A model generated the notes under the pieces. The model had not been told where the DNA came from. It saw only the letters and a list, made by a program, of their open reading frames with translations, and did no database searches. Shown here one piece after another: positions 1 to 11,355 of a DNA stretch of 64,000 nucleotides. The translations under genes and the position numbers were made by a program. Position 1 is the first letter of the stretch. Each line of letters starts with the position of its first letter. This DNA comes from Thermothielavioides terrestris NRRL 8126. Taxonomy: Eukaryota > Ascomycota > Sordariomycetes > Sordariales > Chaetomiaceae. Location of the stretch: positions 2,604,001 to 2,668,000 of the forward strand of contig NC_016457.1 in NCBI RefSeq assembly GCF_000226115.1, written 5' to 3'.

Positions 1-1113
1 GGCCGCTGAACGCTCGCATTGGGGTCGTTGCCCTCCGTATTGGGCTCGATGCGGTTGATCGGCACGCCCATGATCTCGCCGAACAGCTGGCAGATCTCGT
101 ACTTGGTGTACTTGTCCTCGCTCGAAAACTGGAGCACCCTCGGCAGCGCCGCCTTGTTATCCGCCTCCAGATACCGGACAGCGATATCTAGACCCATCCC
201 AGCCCGTGTTAGTGAGCCACTCCCCCAACCCACGAGCCATACTGTCCAGTCAAGCTCGACAACACAACGCAACGCAACGTACCGTAGCAAACCCTCGCCA
301 CATCCTCCGTATTCGTAGGGTATCTCAGCGCCCAGTGGTCCATGGCCACTTTCTTGGCGCCCACCTCCTCACCCTGCCGCGCCGCCTTCATCACGACATC
401 CATCAGCACATTCACCGCGCTCTCCGCGTTCTTCCCGTCCTCCACCTGCCCGTAAAGCACCGGCACCCTCAGCACCACCGCCCCGCCCTCCTTCCCCGCG
501 GCCGCGAACGTCCCCAGCACGGCCCGCTCCCCATCCAGCTTTGTCTGCCCGTAGAGGTTCGTCGGCCCCGGCTCGGCGTCGGCCTCGTACGGCGCCTCGC
601 CGGGCCGGCCGGGGAAGACGTAGTCCGTCGAGATGTAGATCAGCAGGGCCTCGCGCGCGGCGCACAGCGCGGCGAGCGCCCGCGAGGCCTCGACGTTGAG
701 CGCGCGCGTGCCGGCGGGGTCCTGCTCGACCTTGTCGGGGAAGCGGTTCGCAGCGCCTAAGGCCTTTCTTGAGTTATTGCCCGGAGAAGGGAGAGGAGGA
801 GGGAAGACAGGACGTGGGGAGGGGGGTTGGGGTCAATTACAGTGAATGACTACCTGTGGTCTTGCCACGACAGCGTTAGATGCGAGATATCCTATGCGTA
901 AATGAGTTGGCTGAAACGTGCTGCGCACTTTTGTTCATCGAGGACTCTTTCGATCTCGGCCGTGTTGGACAGGTCAACCTTGAGGATGTTGAGGCCATCC
1001 GCACGGGAGAAGCCGGTGCCCTTGGCGGACCAGCCGTGGAAGGCGAATGCCTTGACCACCTGCCTGCCCAGCAAACCCGTGGCGCCGGTGACGAGAGCTG
1101 TTTTGCCGGTCAT
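1..1113 (-). CDS. NAD(P)-dependent RmlD/MAT2B-like reductase, 3' end outside window
   Basis: Exons complement(<1..187, 283..756, 841..860, 929..1113); ATG at 1113. The four exons join in frame with GT-AG introns, and exon 2 is only 20 nt. The protein opens with a Rossmann loop (TGATGLLG, residues 8-15) and continues through PQVVIHCAANRFPDKVEQDP, STDYVFPG and the YGQTK (YxxxK) catalytic signature. This is the extended short-chain dehydrogenase architecture of dTDP-4-dehydrorhamnose reductase (RmlD) and of the beta subunit of methionine adenosyltransferase 2 (MAT2B), the usual annotation of fungal members. The C-terminus runs off the left edge. A cytosolic NADP-binding regulator of S-adenosylmethionine synthesis is the family-based guess; a sugar reductase is the alternative. 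Family is confident, exact role is not. Confidence 0.85.
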
Positions 1114-1438
1114 GGTTAACAGCGGGGTTGCTAGTCGGGTACTGGCGCTCAGTTGAGAGGAGAGTTGAATTTCCCACTGCGGGGGAGCTTTGGAGGAGTC
1201 CCACGACCGACGTCATCAATCGGCAGGAGCAAAGGGAAGGGTTAGGGTTTGTTATTGGCCGGAAGCGTCCTGCAAAGGCGGGTTCTGTCCATGGACATGG
1301 GGCCGCCGACAGCGGTTCTAGGGGGCATGGAAAGAATAGTTGGCATCAGTGACGATCTCTGCGATGATAACGCTGCTTCAATTCGCTGTACATACAGGAT
1401 GCCCGCTATTTGCTACCCCCTGGCCTTCCACCGCTTAC
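1114..1438. other. intergenic: promoter of the reductase and 3' flank of the PFK2-like gene
   Basis: 325 bp between two minus-strand genes. It must hold the promoter and leader of the reductase and the 3' UTR of the upstream kinase gene. I see no repeat, RNA gene or further ORF in it. Confidence 0.6.
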
Positions 1439-3467
1439 TCAATCCTCGTCGGCCAGCTTATCCGAAACTGTCTCCTTCGCGTTGTTGATGATCTTCTCGG
1501 GTGGCCGCGGGACAGCAACATCGACCGGCTCCGGGCTGCTCATTCCCGGGATCGGAGGGAGATTAGCGCTGGGATCACCCGGCACAGGAATCCGAATGTC
1601 TTCTGGTGAGCCCGGTATCGTCCTTGGATCGAGTCCCGGGATGTGGATGCGTTTGGCGTTGTTCTGGTACGCTGCGGGAATGATCTCAATGATCTCGTCT
1701 CGTGGGAACTTCAATTTTGGGATGTCCATGGTACTGCAGTGCATCAAGTATGAATACAGGACGCGCAACACGCTCTCATGGGCAATAATCAGGAGATCAT
1801 TCTGCTCCCGCTCTAGTTCGAGGATGATCGGCTCCAATCGGACAGCAAGGTCATGATACGACTGTCACTAGTTAGCCCTACTGAAAAGAAGAGGTAGATA
1901 AAGAATGGAACAAGGCAAGAAAAAGGAACAAGAAGAAAGGTGGTGGGTAAGATGAGGGATAGCGGATGACTGCGTACCTCGGCGCGTGGGTAGCGATGGT
2001 GGTACGGATCCAGCTCGTGCTTCTTCACTTCCTCGGGATACAGGGCGCGAATCGCACGCTCCGACAGCTTCTCGCAAACCCCGGGGTTTATTTGGCTCAT
2101 CTGGGACCGCTGCCGGACTTTGAATCCCATCCTTTTCAGCGGTTCGGCGGTCTGCATGGTGCGGAGGCGCGTGGATGTCCACACGGTCAGCGGTCGCAAC
2201 GGCACGTCCGGGCCGCCCTGGGCAATGGAGGCCTGACGCTCTTGCTCTCGGTGTCGGAGGAGTGTTTCCGTCATCTTCTCTGCATACGCCATGCCTTCCT
2301 CGGAGAGAGGGGCATCAGCCTTATACGAATCTTCGTCCGTGGCGGGGCCGGCGCGGACAAAGAAGGTGGTCCGCGACTTGATATGAAGGTTGGTCAAGTA
2401 AAAGACGATTCTGTGAAACAGGTAGTTGAAGCTGACATTGTTGTAGTAGAAGGCTTGGCCGGCGTTGATCATCTTGACGAAGTTCAAATTTTCCTCCTCC
2501 ATCGTCTCGAATACAGGGATCTTGGTCTCGATCCGCTTGAGGTAGAGACTCGCTGCCTCGTCCGGATCCATGCCATGGAACTTGGCCGGTTAGTCTTCCT
2601 CTGCCGCTCAATCTTGCCCGGAGTTACTTACATCTGGTGAGGATATCTTGACGTTGCGGGCATTTTCCTTCAGGATCTCCTGGTCATCGACATACGATTC
2701 GATGAACAGGGTCTGTGGCGTGCCATATTAGAGGGACGTCCTTGGGCTCGCACATCGAGGATCTCACCTGGACATCGTGCTTAGCGAATTCCTTTGCGAG
2801 GGCAATGCGCCCGCTCCGAGTGGGATTAACGGCGTCGTAGATGGCGACTTGGCCGTTCTCGTGATTCAACCAGGCATAGATATCTTCTCTGCACTTCTTG
2901 AGAATCTTCTGACGTAGCATCATGGAAGCCGGAGATGCATTGGGGTAGAAATAGTCCTCCGGAACATGGCCCCCTGGGACGGTAGCGCGGCGATAGTCGC
3001 CCAGGTGGAAGATGCGAGTCTTGACGCCAAGCCTGCCACGGGTGAGTGTCACGGCCTGGACGGAGCACGATCCAAACCTACCACGAGAGGTAGCGACCCA
3101 TCGAGACGGAAATATGACTGCAACGGCTCGATCAGTCTCCAGCTGTGCAGCGGCAGTCCAAGATCTCCCTACGTCTTTCCCCGAGCCGGTAGGCCAACCA
3201 TGACAATGGCAATTCTCCCCGAGTGAAACAGCCTCCCAGACATGGTGCTGTAGAGCTGGGCAGGGGCCAACTTGCCCTGATTGTCGGAAACATCGTGGAT
3301 GCCGTCGATAAAAGTCGAACTCTTGCGACGGTACCGCGGCGCGTTGGCGGCGATCTCGGCGGTCCTGCAGCTGTCAGCGGCCTGTGCCTTCGGTCCCCGA
3401 GCCAAGTGTCGCGAGATGGTATGCTCGCCAAGCGAGCAGCAGAGCCCACGTACAGAAGTGTGTCCAT
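1439..3467 (-). CDS. 6-phosphofructo-2-kinase with degenerate bisphosphatase domain
   Basis: Exons complement(1439..1861, 1978..2580, 2632..2712, 2768..3077, 3173..3364, 3454..3467), 540 residues; all junction phases agree. The first coding exon is 14 nt (ATG at 3467), chosen because it splices in frame to TAEIAANAPRYRR. The kinase half has the P-loop GLPARGKT (about 62-69) and VKTRIFHLGDYRRA, and makes fructose-2,6-bisphosphate from fructose-6-phosphate and ATP. The C-terminal phosphoglycerate-mutase-like half keeps CEKLSERAIRALYPEE and an AHESV counterpart of the second His, but the phospho-acceptor RHG motif reads RAG at about residue 276 (FFVRAG), so phosphatase activity should be lost. 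Yeast Pfk26 also lacks that His, so this is probably a kinase-only paralogue controlling glycolytic flux in the cytosol. A Pro-rich tail ends the protein. Confidence 0.9.
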
Positions 3468-3967
3468 CTTGACAATGGCCGTTGTAATCAAGCCTGGAAG
3501 GGTCGGGGCGGGGATGGTTCGGTATGAATCGGGCTTCTAAGTGTTATCGTAGCTTGCTATGGATTCTTATCAAATAACTACCGGGCCCACCTAGCATGAG
3601 CACGGTTACCTAATACGCAGCTAACTTCTCATTGACCCACCAGCAGTCAGGTGTCTTGCCGGTGCATGGGCCAGCCAGCTCCCACAGACTGGGCTGCTAG
3701 CCTGCCACTGTCCTGCCCGGCGCTATGGAAATTTTTGGCTGCAGCTCCTTTGAACCAGCGCAACCGGCGGCGACAGTTCAACCACGGCCCCAGCGTCCCG
3801 ACATCAAAAGGCCGTTGCGTCGATCCAAACGGCAGGCATATCCATAGCGATCAGATCCGTCGCGTCTGGTTTTCCTGGGTTTCCTCTTTCGGCACTGTCG
3901 CTCCCTCTTCGGAGTCCTTTGGACGGACGCTTAGCAACTTTGCGCGACGGCCGCGACCGCTGTCACC
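3468..3967. other. divergent intergenic region (PFK2-like / TOM40)
   Basis: 500 bp shared upstream region of the minus-strand kinase gene and plus-strand TOM40. No distinct operator or repeat recognised. Confidence 0.5.
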
Positions 3968-5281
3968 ATGACATCCGCTATCGACGCGCCATTGGCGTTT
4001 CTACGCAAAAACCCCGTGTTTTCCGGTCTCTCAGATATTTACAATGCCTTTCAAGAAAGGAGAGCGCGGTTGGGACTTCCAAACCCTGGCTTGGTCGAGA
4101 ATATCGCCAAGGGTACGTCAGCGCGGAGGACTCGCTCGAGAGCATGCTGCTTCGGCAACGTGTCGCCGCTTGACCATCGCTAACCGAGTCCGTAGAGGTC
4201 CAGCGAGATGTTCTCACCACAAACTTGATGTTCTCCGGCCTGCGGGCCGACCTCACAAAGGCCTTCAGCTTCAACCCCTTGTACGTTCTATCGCCAGGCC
4301 AGCCCGCTCACACAAGGGTCGCCACGGTCGGAGTGGATGTGGTTGCCTGCCGTACCGCCCCGATAGCTGCTGCGAGGTGCTGATTCAAGTAAAGATTCCA
4401 AGTATCTCACCAGTTCGCGATGGGCGAGCGGCTGAGTCCTTACACCTTCGCCGCCTTGTACGGCACCAGCAAGGTGTTTGCCCAGGGCAACATCGATGAC
4501 CAAGGCGCCTTGTCCGCGACGTTCAATTGGCGATGGAATAACGCCTTCATCACCAAGTCTCGGTTCCAGATCTCACCCGGCGCCACCGGTCAGGACATGG
4601 CCCAGTTCGAGAACGAGTACCAGGGCAACGATTTCACCGCCACCGTGAAGGCTCTGAACCCTTCGTTCCTTGAGGGGGGTTTGACTGGCATCTTCATCGG
4701 CCAGTACCTGCAGTCCGTCACACCCAAGCTTGCTTTGGGTCTAGAAGCTGTCTGGCAGCGTAGCGGTCTTACCCAGGGGCCGGACACTGCTGTCTCGTAT
4801 GTTGCCCGGTACAAGTCGGACAACTTCATTGCGAGCGCGCAGCTGCAGGCCCAGGGCGCCCTCAACGCCTCGTATTGGCAGCGTTTGTCGGAGAAGGTCC
4901 AGGCTGGTGTCGACATGACGCTCTCTGTCGCTCCCAGTGGCGCCTTGATGGGCGGCCCTACGAAGGAGGGCATTACCACATTCGGCGCCAAGTACGACTT
5001 CAGGATGTCGACCTTCCGCGCCCAGATCGACTCAAAGGGCAAGCTGAGCTGTCTTCTGGAAAAGCGGGTTGCTGCTCCCGTTATGATGACGTTCGCCGCC
5101 GACGTGGACCATTTCTCGGTACGAGAGACACAACCCACCTGTGTCGGAAGTTCCAAACTGACCTCTCCCACAGAAACAAGCAAAGATCGGTGTCGGCATC
5201 TCCATCGAGGCTGGTGGCGAGGAGCTCCAAGACCAGCAGGACGCCACGGGCGCCCAGCCCCCGGCGAACATCCCCTTCTAA
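3968..5281 (+). CDS. tom40: mitochondrial import receptor TOM40
   Basis: Exons 3968..4112, 4196..4280, 4395..5118, 5174..5281, giving 353 residues, close to the roughly 350 of Neurospora Tom40. Junction phases are consistent, and intron 1 carries a clear CTAAC branch point. Tom40 is the beta-barrel pore of the outer mitochondrial membrane through which nearly all nuclear-encoded mitochondrial proteins enter. Seen here: a short N-terminal segment with [17 protein letters not shown], then the conserved core [33 protein letters not shown], a long run of alternating amphipathic strands (no helical membrane spans), and an acidic Gln-rich tail ending NIPF. The start is the first ATG in frame with the conserved N-terminus. 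Its upstream region is shared with the divergent kinase gene. Confidence 0.95.
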
Positions 5282-6540
5282 GTTGTGACGGGCAGCAGGC
5301 AGAACGACAATTGACGTCCCGGTTCTGCACTCACACGCCTTGCCTCGTCTCCGCTCTGCTCCGCTCCACCATATGTCCACACGAGGACCGACTAATCTAA
5401 TAACACCCGGCGGCCGGTCAGCGACAGCATGAAGCCGAACCTTCCCATCCGTTGACGTCATGCTCGCTCTGACCTCTGTCCCATGTCTTTCCCCCCCCCC
5501 TTTCTGTGTTTCTATACATGATCACCGACCACTGCGGTCCACCGGCAGCCGTGACGATCTCGGCTCCCCAACATCGGGTTGGCTCCCCCCGTCTTGCATA
5601 TCGGCTCCTGACGAACGATAGACATTCCCGGTCGGTGTTGCGAATGGTTCTTGGTCGGGCCCTGTTCGTTCCCTGCTCCCTGCCGGGTCGCTCGGGGAAG
5701 ATGAAAGGAAAAATTCAAATGAAATTTGTACCATAGAGTTTTTGTGTGTGTCATGGGGGCGGGGAGTGAGATAGAAGGGAAAATGCGGCCTTATCCCTTT
5801 TGGCGTCGGAAGAAGCCCGTTTGTAGGCTGAGCCGGGTTGCGTTGAGGTGCGGAGAGGGAGTCTGAGACGTTTGCCTTTCTGTTTCACGCGGCCGCGGCG
5901 TTGTTGAATCCGGCGGTGGCCGCGCTGTAGATATATCTGTGGCATTGAGGCGGTGTGTAAAATAGCATGTGCATGGTTGGTTTATGGGAGCGTCTTCGCA
6001 GCAAGCTTGGTCCGGTTACTATCATCCTCCGGGATCGGCCATGGTCGATATCACTCAACTCCTCGACTGTCGGGTTTATGAGGGGCACTCACCCATCTTG
6101 AATGGTGCAGGTATGGATATCAACCCGACGTACTTCATGCTCGCTCATTGCTACTCGACAGTCACCAACTCTCTGCAGCCCCCGTTGCTGCCTCCGCGAC
6201 GGCATTGGACCTTTCTTGTGATCCTGAGGGTTGCGGGAGCTGCCTCACATCCCAGCCATTGTACATGCCTTTTGACATCCCTCCCATGCTGCTTCATGCT
6301 GTCCTTGGTATCACTGATATCATGCAAACCCACCAGCCATCCAACCAGTATGCTTTCCTGTTTTGCCAGCGCTTCCCGTTTCCCGATGTGTCAGCCAGAA
6401 CAGCCTTTGCGCCAGCGTTTGAGGATAATTGAAAAGAAAAAGAGAGCATGCGTGCCGTGTCCTGGAATGAAACCCTCAGAACCAAATGCTTCCCACTCAA
6501 TGATAATCCAACAATGCTGTGACCTCGTTCGCGCAGCCGC
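5282..6540. other. convergent intergenic region (TOM40 / USP 3' flanks)
   Basis: 1.26 kb between converging genes. It should contain both 3' UTRs. A C10 homopolymer lies at about 5491-5500. No exon-like coding segment, RNA gene or repeat could be supported. Confidence 0.5.
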
Positions 6541-9305
6541 TCACATGACCACGCATTCGCGGTCTGGGACGCCATTTTTGCCAGACTCCTTGGCTGCTTT
6601 GCCCTTCCCTTTGTCTTTGTCCTTCTTTTCATCCCTGTCGCGGCTCTTGGACTTGGTGCGGTCCTTGTCCCTTCCCTTGTCCTTTTTCTGGTGGTGGTGG
6701 TGTTGATGGGGCCCGAGGAGCTCCTCCTCCTTGTCCTTTCCATTCGATTCCTCTCCATCGACAGTCGGGCCCTGCTCGTTGGTTGATGTCTCGGAGCTGG
6801 AGACGCCGTTCGCGCCGTTGGAGCTATCTCTGCTCTGGCGTCCAAACCCGAACCTTGACATGGTAAGGCTGATTCTGCCCTCTCCGACCTGGCTCGAGGG
6901 CCGAGATTTGCTGGCGCCTGTCTTGAACTTGGCCGCTGCCCTGGAGAGGCGTGCTGCCGCTGTCTCTTCCTGAGGGGTGACCGCCGGAGAGACGGACTCA
7001 GTGTTTGTGACGGGATTGGCAATTACCGGCTCCGAGAAGGCGATGCTAGCACGCCGGGAGACGTTTGCCTTCATGGTCAGAGCGGACGGGTCGTCATCAA
7101 AACTGAATCGTGGCGGTCGGTCGGTCTCGGAACTGGGGCGGAGATGCGGGCCAGAATGAGCCAGAGTCGTCGCTGAGTCAAAATAAGCGCTAGTTGATTT
7201 TGAGAGGGTGCCGCCGTGGTCGGACGGCGCCCCGACGCTCGGTGTTCCGGGAACGTTGGTAGCTGATTCAAGGTACGACGGCGGCTCGGTGACAGAGCCG
7301 TCGGTTGATGCAGTCGTTACATCTACCATGGGCACGATTTGGTAGATCAACACATATGGCATTTCCTCTTGCCGTCGAAGACACTGCTGGATATCGTCGA
7401 CGGTTTCGACCCGCTTTTCAATGGCCAAGTCGTCGAACTTGACCCATTGTGCTTCTTCGTAGTCAGGAGGGGGATCGTGGTCGTGTCTCCGATTGTCCGT
7501 CAGGAGCTTGGGCGCGACCCGAGCATAGGCGACATAATGTCCACTGTGAAGAGAGTCGCCTCGGTGGCAGATCGCCGACTGCAAAACTAACTTGTAGCCT
7601 TGACTCAGACCGTTCGGATTCTGTTCTTCCGCCTTCGGATCATCAACGACCATGAAATGAGGGAGGCGAAGACTGTCGGGAATATCGATGAAGGTGTTTT
7701 GCCGGATAGGAACACCCTGTTCTGTCATCGTGTACCTCTTCAAGCAGATGGCCACGACGGGGCGTTGATTGAAATGCCGAGCAAGCTCTACGTCGTTGCT
7801 CGGCGCCTTGTTCAAGGTGGCATTCCATGCTGATAAAGACATTTAGCCTCAAGTACTGTAGGTTGGGGAAGGGGGAACACCGACGTATCAATCGGTAGAA
7901 CTGCCAGGCTGGAATAGTGACGGCCTTGACCACCGACGAACCAGTACGTTTAGCTCGCTCAAGCAGACTCCTGGTTTCCGCGTCCGTAGACTTTGCTGTC
8001 GAGTGGCCTTCTCCCTTCACCACAAACCGTTGGATGATACTGGTCGACCTGGTCCGGGAGCTTGAAGGGCCTTCGGAGATCAAGGGGTCTGGACTAGATA
8101 CCGACACTGGTGACTGCACGACGCCTCCGTGAGTCGTCCATCGCCGTTGCAGCCGAGTGTGCTCGGCCTCCTCACCCGGCGGCTCCTCGGAGACGAGTCG
8201 AATTGTGCTGGAAGGGCTTAGGGTCGGCCTGTCGACAGGCGTCTTTTCCTCCACACTGTCCCGGAGAACATCGACCTTGTTGTTAAAGTACTCTTCCAAG
8301 CAATCCTCAAGCTTGATCCCCTTCCCATCGGGGTCGGGAGGCACAGCGAGGTTCAGACACCTCTCGTGGACGACCTTGTGGTCGTCGGCGTCTCCCTTGC
8401 CTTGGTGGAAGAGATCGACTTGGAGGGCGAGCAGCGGCAGCTGCAATGCGTCAGCGATAAAGGCAAAAGCTTCGGACGTGTCCTGCTGCTCAAGGAGCGC
8501 GGCCTCTTTCCAGCCACAATCGGCTAGGGCCTGCTGTATATGTTCCATCTGTGACGATATGGTCAGCCTGGGAGGGCGGCAGGACGGCGGCAGGGTGCGT
8601 CGTACCATATCAGTGTGGATCAGCTTCCCACTCCTGAGCATGTTCACCCATAGTCTGAGCAAAGCGGCCAACTTCCTCTGAGGCTCACTTTCCAAGTCAT
8701 TCTGCAGCATCGACTCGAAAGCTGTGAGATGGGCGAACATAGCAAACAGTAATGAATCCAGATAGCAGGTAACGTTCCCCCTGTTTTCGGCGCCGAGCAT
8801 CTCCACGTTCGGGTCATAGGGTTGGATTATTCCCGAGAAGGCTTGTTGCTGGAGTTGAAGAAGCTCGACCGCTTTGTCGGTGTCGCCGGCGGCGAAGTTG
8901 GAGCGGAGGGCAACTCGGATGATGTCCTTGGAGATTTCGTGGTAGTTGAGCTCTGTGAGCCTCTTGGCTATGGCTTCGACCTGTTTAGCACCTTTAGCAT
9001 GGCGACGCGACCATCGGCCAGGGTTCTTCCGCAGTCTACCTTTGCCGCCTCCTTCTCCTCTTCTTCCTTCTCCTTCTGGGCCTGCTTCGCGGAGTCGGGT
9101 TTGAAGATGGAGAGCCACGAGTCGGCGGTCAGGGGCCGTGCCTGAGGGGGCTGTCAGCGATCGTTATGGTGGTGCAACGACGTAGTCTCCGCACCTTGGC
9201 GCCGGACTCGGAGGACCTGTTGCGACGATGGCCGCCATTCTTTTCCCTCACACTCCGGAACTTCTTGGGAACCATGAGCGAGCTGGCCGCCTTGACGACC
9301 TCCAT
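6541..9305 (-). CDS. USP-family ubiquitin hydrolase with polybasic CaaX tail
   Basis: Exons complement(6541..7829, 7885..8548, 8606..8980, 9040..9141, 9195..9305), 846 residues, phases consistent; ATG at 9305 begins a basic N-terminus. Peptidase C19 features in order: Cys box NRGNVTCYLDSLLFAMF (Cys about 143); QQDTSEAFAFIADAL; LIPWNATLNKAPSNDVELAR; a KRY motif; His box SLHSGHYVAYARV (His about 515); and the WVKFDD element. All catalytic positions are present, so it should cleave ubiquitin from substrates. A long insert rich in Ser/Thr/Pro separates the Cys and His boxes. The C-terminal 150 residues are disordered, then His-rich (HQHHHH) and Lys/Arg/Asp-rich, ending in CVVM, a farnesyl-type CaaX box. 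This predicts membrane anchoring. Other USPs with this tail are few (for example human USP32). Which yeast Ubp it matches I cannot say. Confidence 0.9.
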
Positions 9306-11355
9306 TGCTTCCTGGAGCGCCGCAGATCTGGTCCGAAACTAATATAGGATAGGCAAGCTAAAACCGGGAGGCTCTGCGTGGATACTGCGACATCGTCTAA
9401 ATGTTGACTTGTCGCGTTGCGCGATGCTGTGATGGAGAGCCGGAAGACGGGAGGCTGGGGCTATGACTATTAAGACAAACAGGTGAATTGCTGACGAGAA
9501 GCCACGTCTTCGGCAGTCGCTGTACGTGGCAATGGAAGCTTCTGGGTGATGGTGGTTGCTGGTGGTCATGAGTGAAGTTGGGGGAGGGAGGTACTTGTGG
9601 AGTGGGGGGCAGTGGGAGAGGGGAACCCTGGCCACTGTTAAGTTAAAGGCAGAACGTGCAGCCAACAACTTGAAGAGGAAGGAGGGGCCCGAAGACGTGG
9701 GCTGCTAGGGTCCCCGCCACGCGAAGCCGGAGCAGCACTTGATTCACGGATGATTTCCTCGCTTCCCTCGTTTAACTATCACTGTATCAGGGGCCTGCTG
9801 CAGCCCCCGGTGGGCGGCTGAGGTGTGGGAGATCGCTGCAAGCTCCCTGCCTATCGGGACGGCGTCCTGCGACACGCCACCGACACCGTCACATCGACAG
9901 CCTGCAAGGTAATATACCAAGCACACACGAGATCCTACCTGAGTACGTTACGTTACCTTAGGCGCCAACTTACAATGAAATTACAGATGAAGCGGCTTGA
10001 GGCAGCCGACAGTCATGGAAGTTCATGTCTGAGCAAGCCTTGACTCTCTGTCGCAACATCAGAACTATCCTTCGAAGTACGACGACCATGAAGCTCGCCC
10101 AACTGCGTGAGTTTTTGCCCTACCCAGTGGTAAGGAAGCTAGAGCCAACCTCTCGTGTACTACTTGGCTTACTCGTGCGTAATATTGAAGGTTACGTGAC
10201 AGCCTGGTGCGCTGAATCCCCGATGTGACGGACCCTCGCCCCACCTTGTTCCGCCCCACGTCAACCTCTCCTTGGTTGCGTGTGCAGCCTGTCGTGGGCA
10301 TGAGAACGGGAGCGGCTGACAGCTGACGTCTTCAATGACGTGTAGGGCTGACGACGATACTATTGAGAAAATCTTGAAGCCTGCGGCAGGCGGATCGCTG
10401 ACACTTATTTCCCAGAGATCAGTTTGGAAACTGTGCTCATGTTCCTACTACCGTCTTAGAACGTTGGCGGTTGAGACGGCACGGTCGTCCCAGTTATGGG
10501 CCGTGCGGATCGCTTGATCCGCCGCCCATGGGCCTGCTCCCAGAATCTTAATACAGAGGCCGGGTCAAGGCCGGACCTGGGCATAGATGCATCCTCGCAG
10601 ACAGACGCATCTGAGGGATTGATAAATATAGGACGTATGCATCCTACTGCAACCACCTGATTGCGGCGGTTACTCGCATGGGGCTATTCCATTGCCCATT
10701 CTGCTTCTGGCCAAGCGGACCGCACCAGGTGCCTACCTAGGTCACGCATCGATCTCTCGTCGCTCTGTGAGGCGATCTGCTGACGAGCTGGCAGCCGTTC
10801 CTCATTTGGTTTTGACTCACCTACGCAGGCACCTAGATAGGTGCCTGTAGCAAAGCATCTGTGGCTCCCAGACTCTATCAACCCTTGCAGGCCTTCATGC
10901 CGTTCCCTCCCCTGAAGACAGCCACCTCGCGCGAAACCAACCAGGGAAACTTCCGCAAGCCGCTGCTAGCCGTAAATGGTGTAGGTGACTTTGCGCACTC
11001 GCTGCTCCCGTCCGCCGGCCTCGAGTCCCCGGGCCGGGGGCTTGGTCGAGCCACCTCCGCGTTTTGGTCAGCCACTGAACCCACCAGAAGCTTGGCACTC
11101 CGCCCAGCTCGCCCCACTAAAGCCGGGACGGACCTCGGCATACAGGGTAGAGCGTACCGAATGGGAGCTTGAACCTCGCTTGTTGTTAAAGGCATCTTAA
11201 ACCATTGATTCGACTTCAACGGAGTCTCTACATTTTCCTTCACACGGGTGCTCCGTACACTGTCTACTCCGAAGTAAACTTCCCTTAATCTAGAATTATA
11301 CCCGAACTACACTCCATCACCTGAACCTAGCGCTTCACACAAGAGAGCATCAAAG
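9306..11355. other. 2 kb divergent intergenic region (USP / acyl-CoA dehydrogenase)
   Basis: Upstream DNA of two divergent genes. Several ORF-like stretches lack any protein-family signature or spliceable structure and were not called. A perfect 22 bp palindrome lies at 10826-10847 (separate entry). No tRNA, 5S rRNA or transposon ends recognised. Confidence 0.45.
10826..10847. repeat. perfect 10+2+10 palindrome
   Basis: Arms CAGGCACCTA and TAGGTGCCTG flank a GA spacer. A related partial copy (AGGTGCCTACCTAGG) lies about 100 bp upstream near 10728. It could be a dimeric transcription-factor site or the trace of a small element; no function can be assigned. Confidence 0.5.

Noticed and set aside
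206..760. 184-residue plus-strand ORF
   Set aside because: Antisense shadow of the reductase exon 3, composition driven by GC-rich codons.
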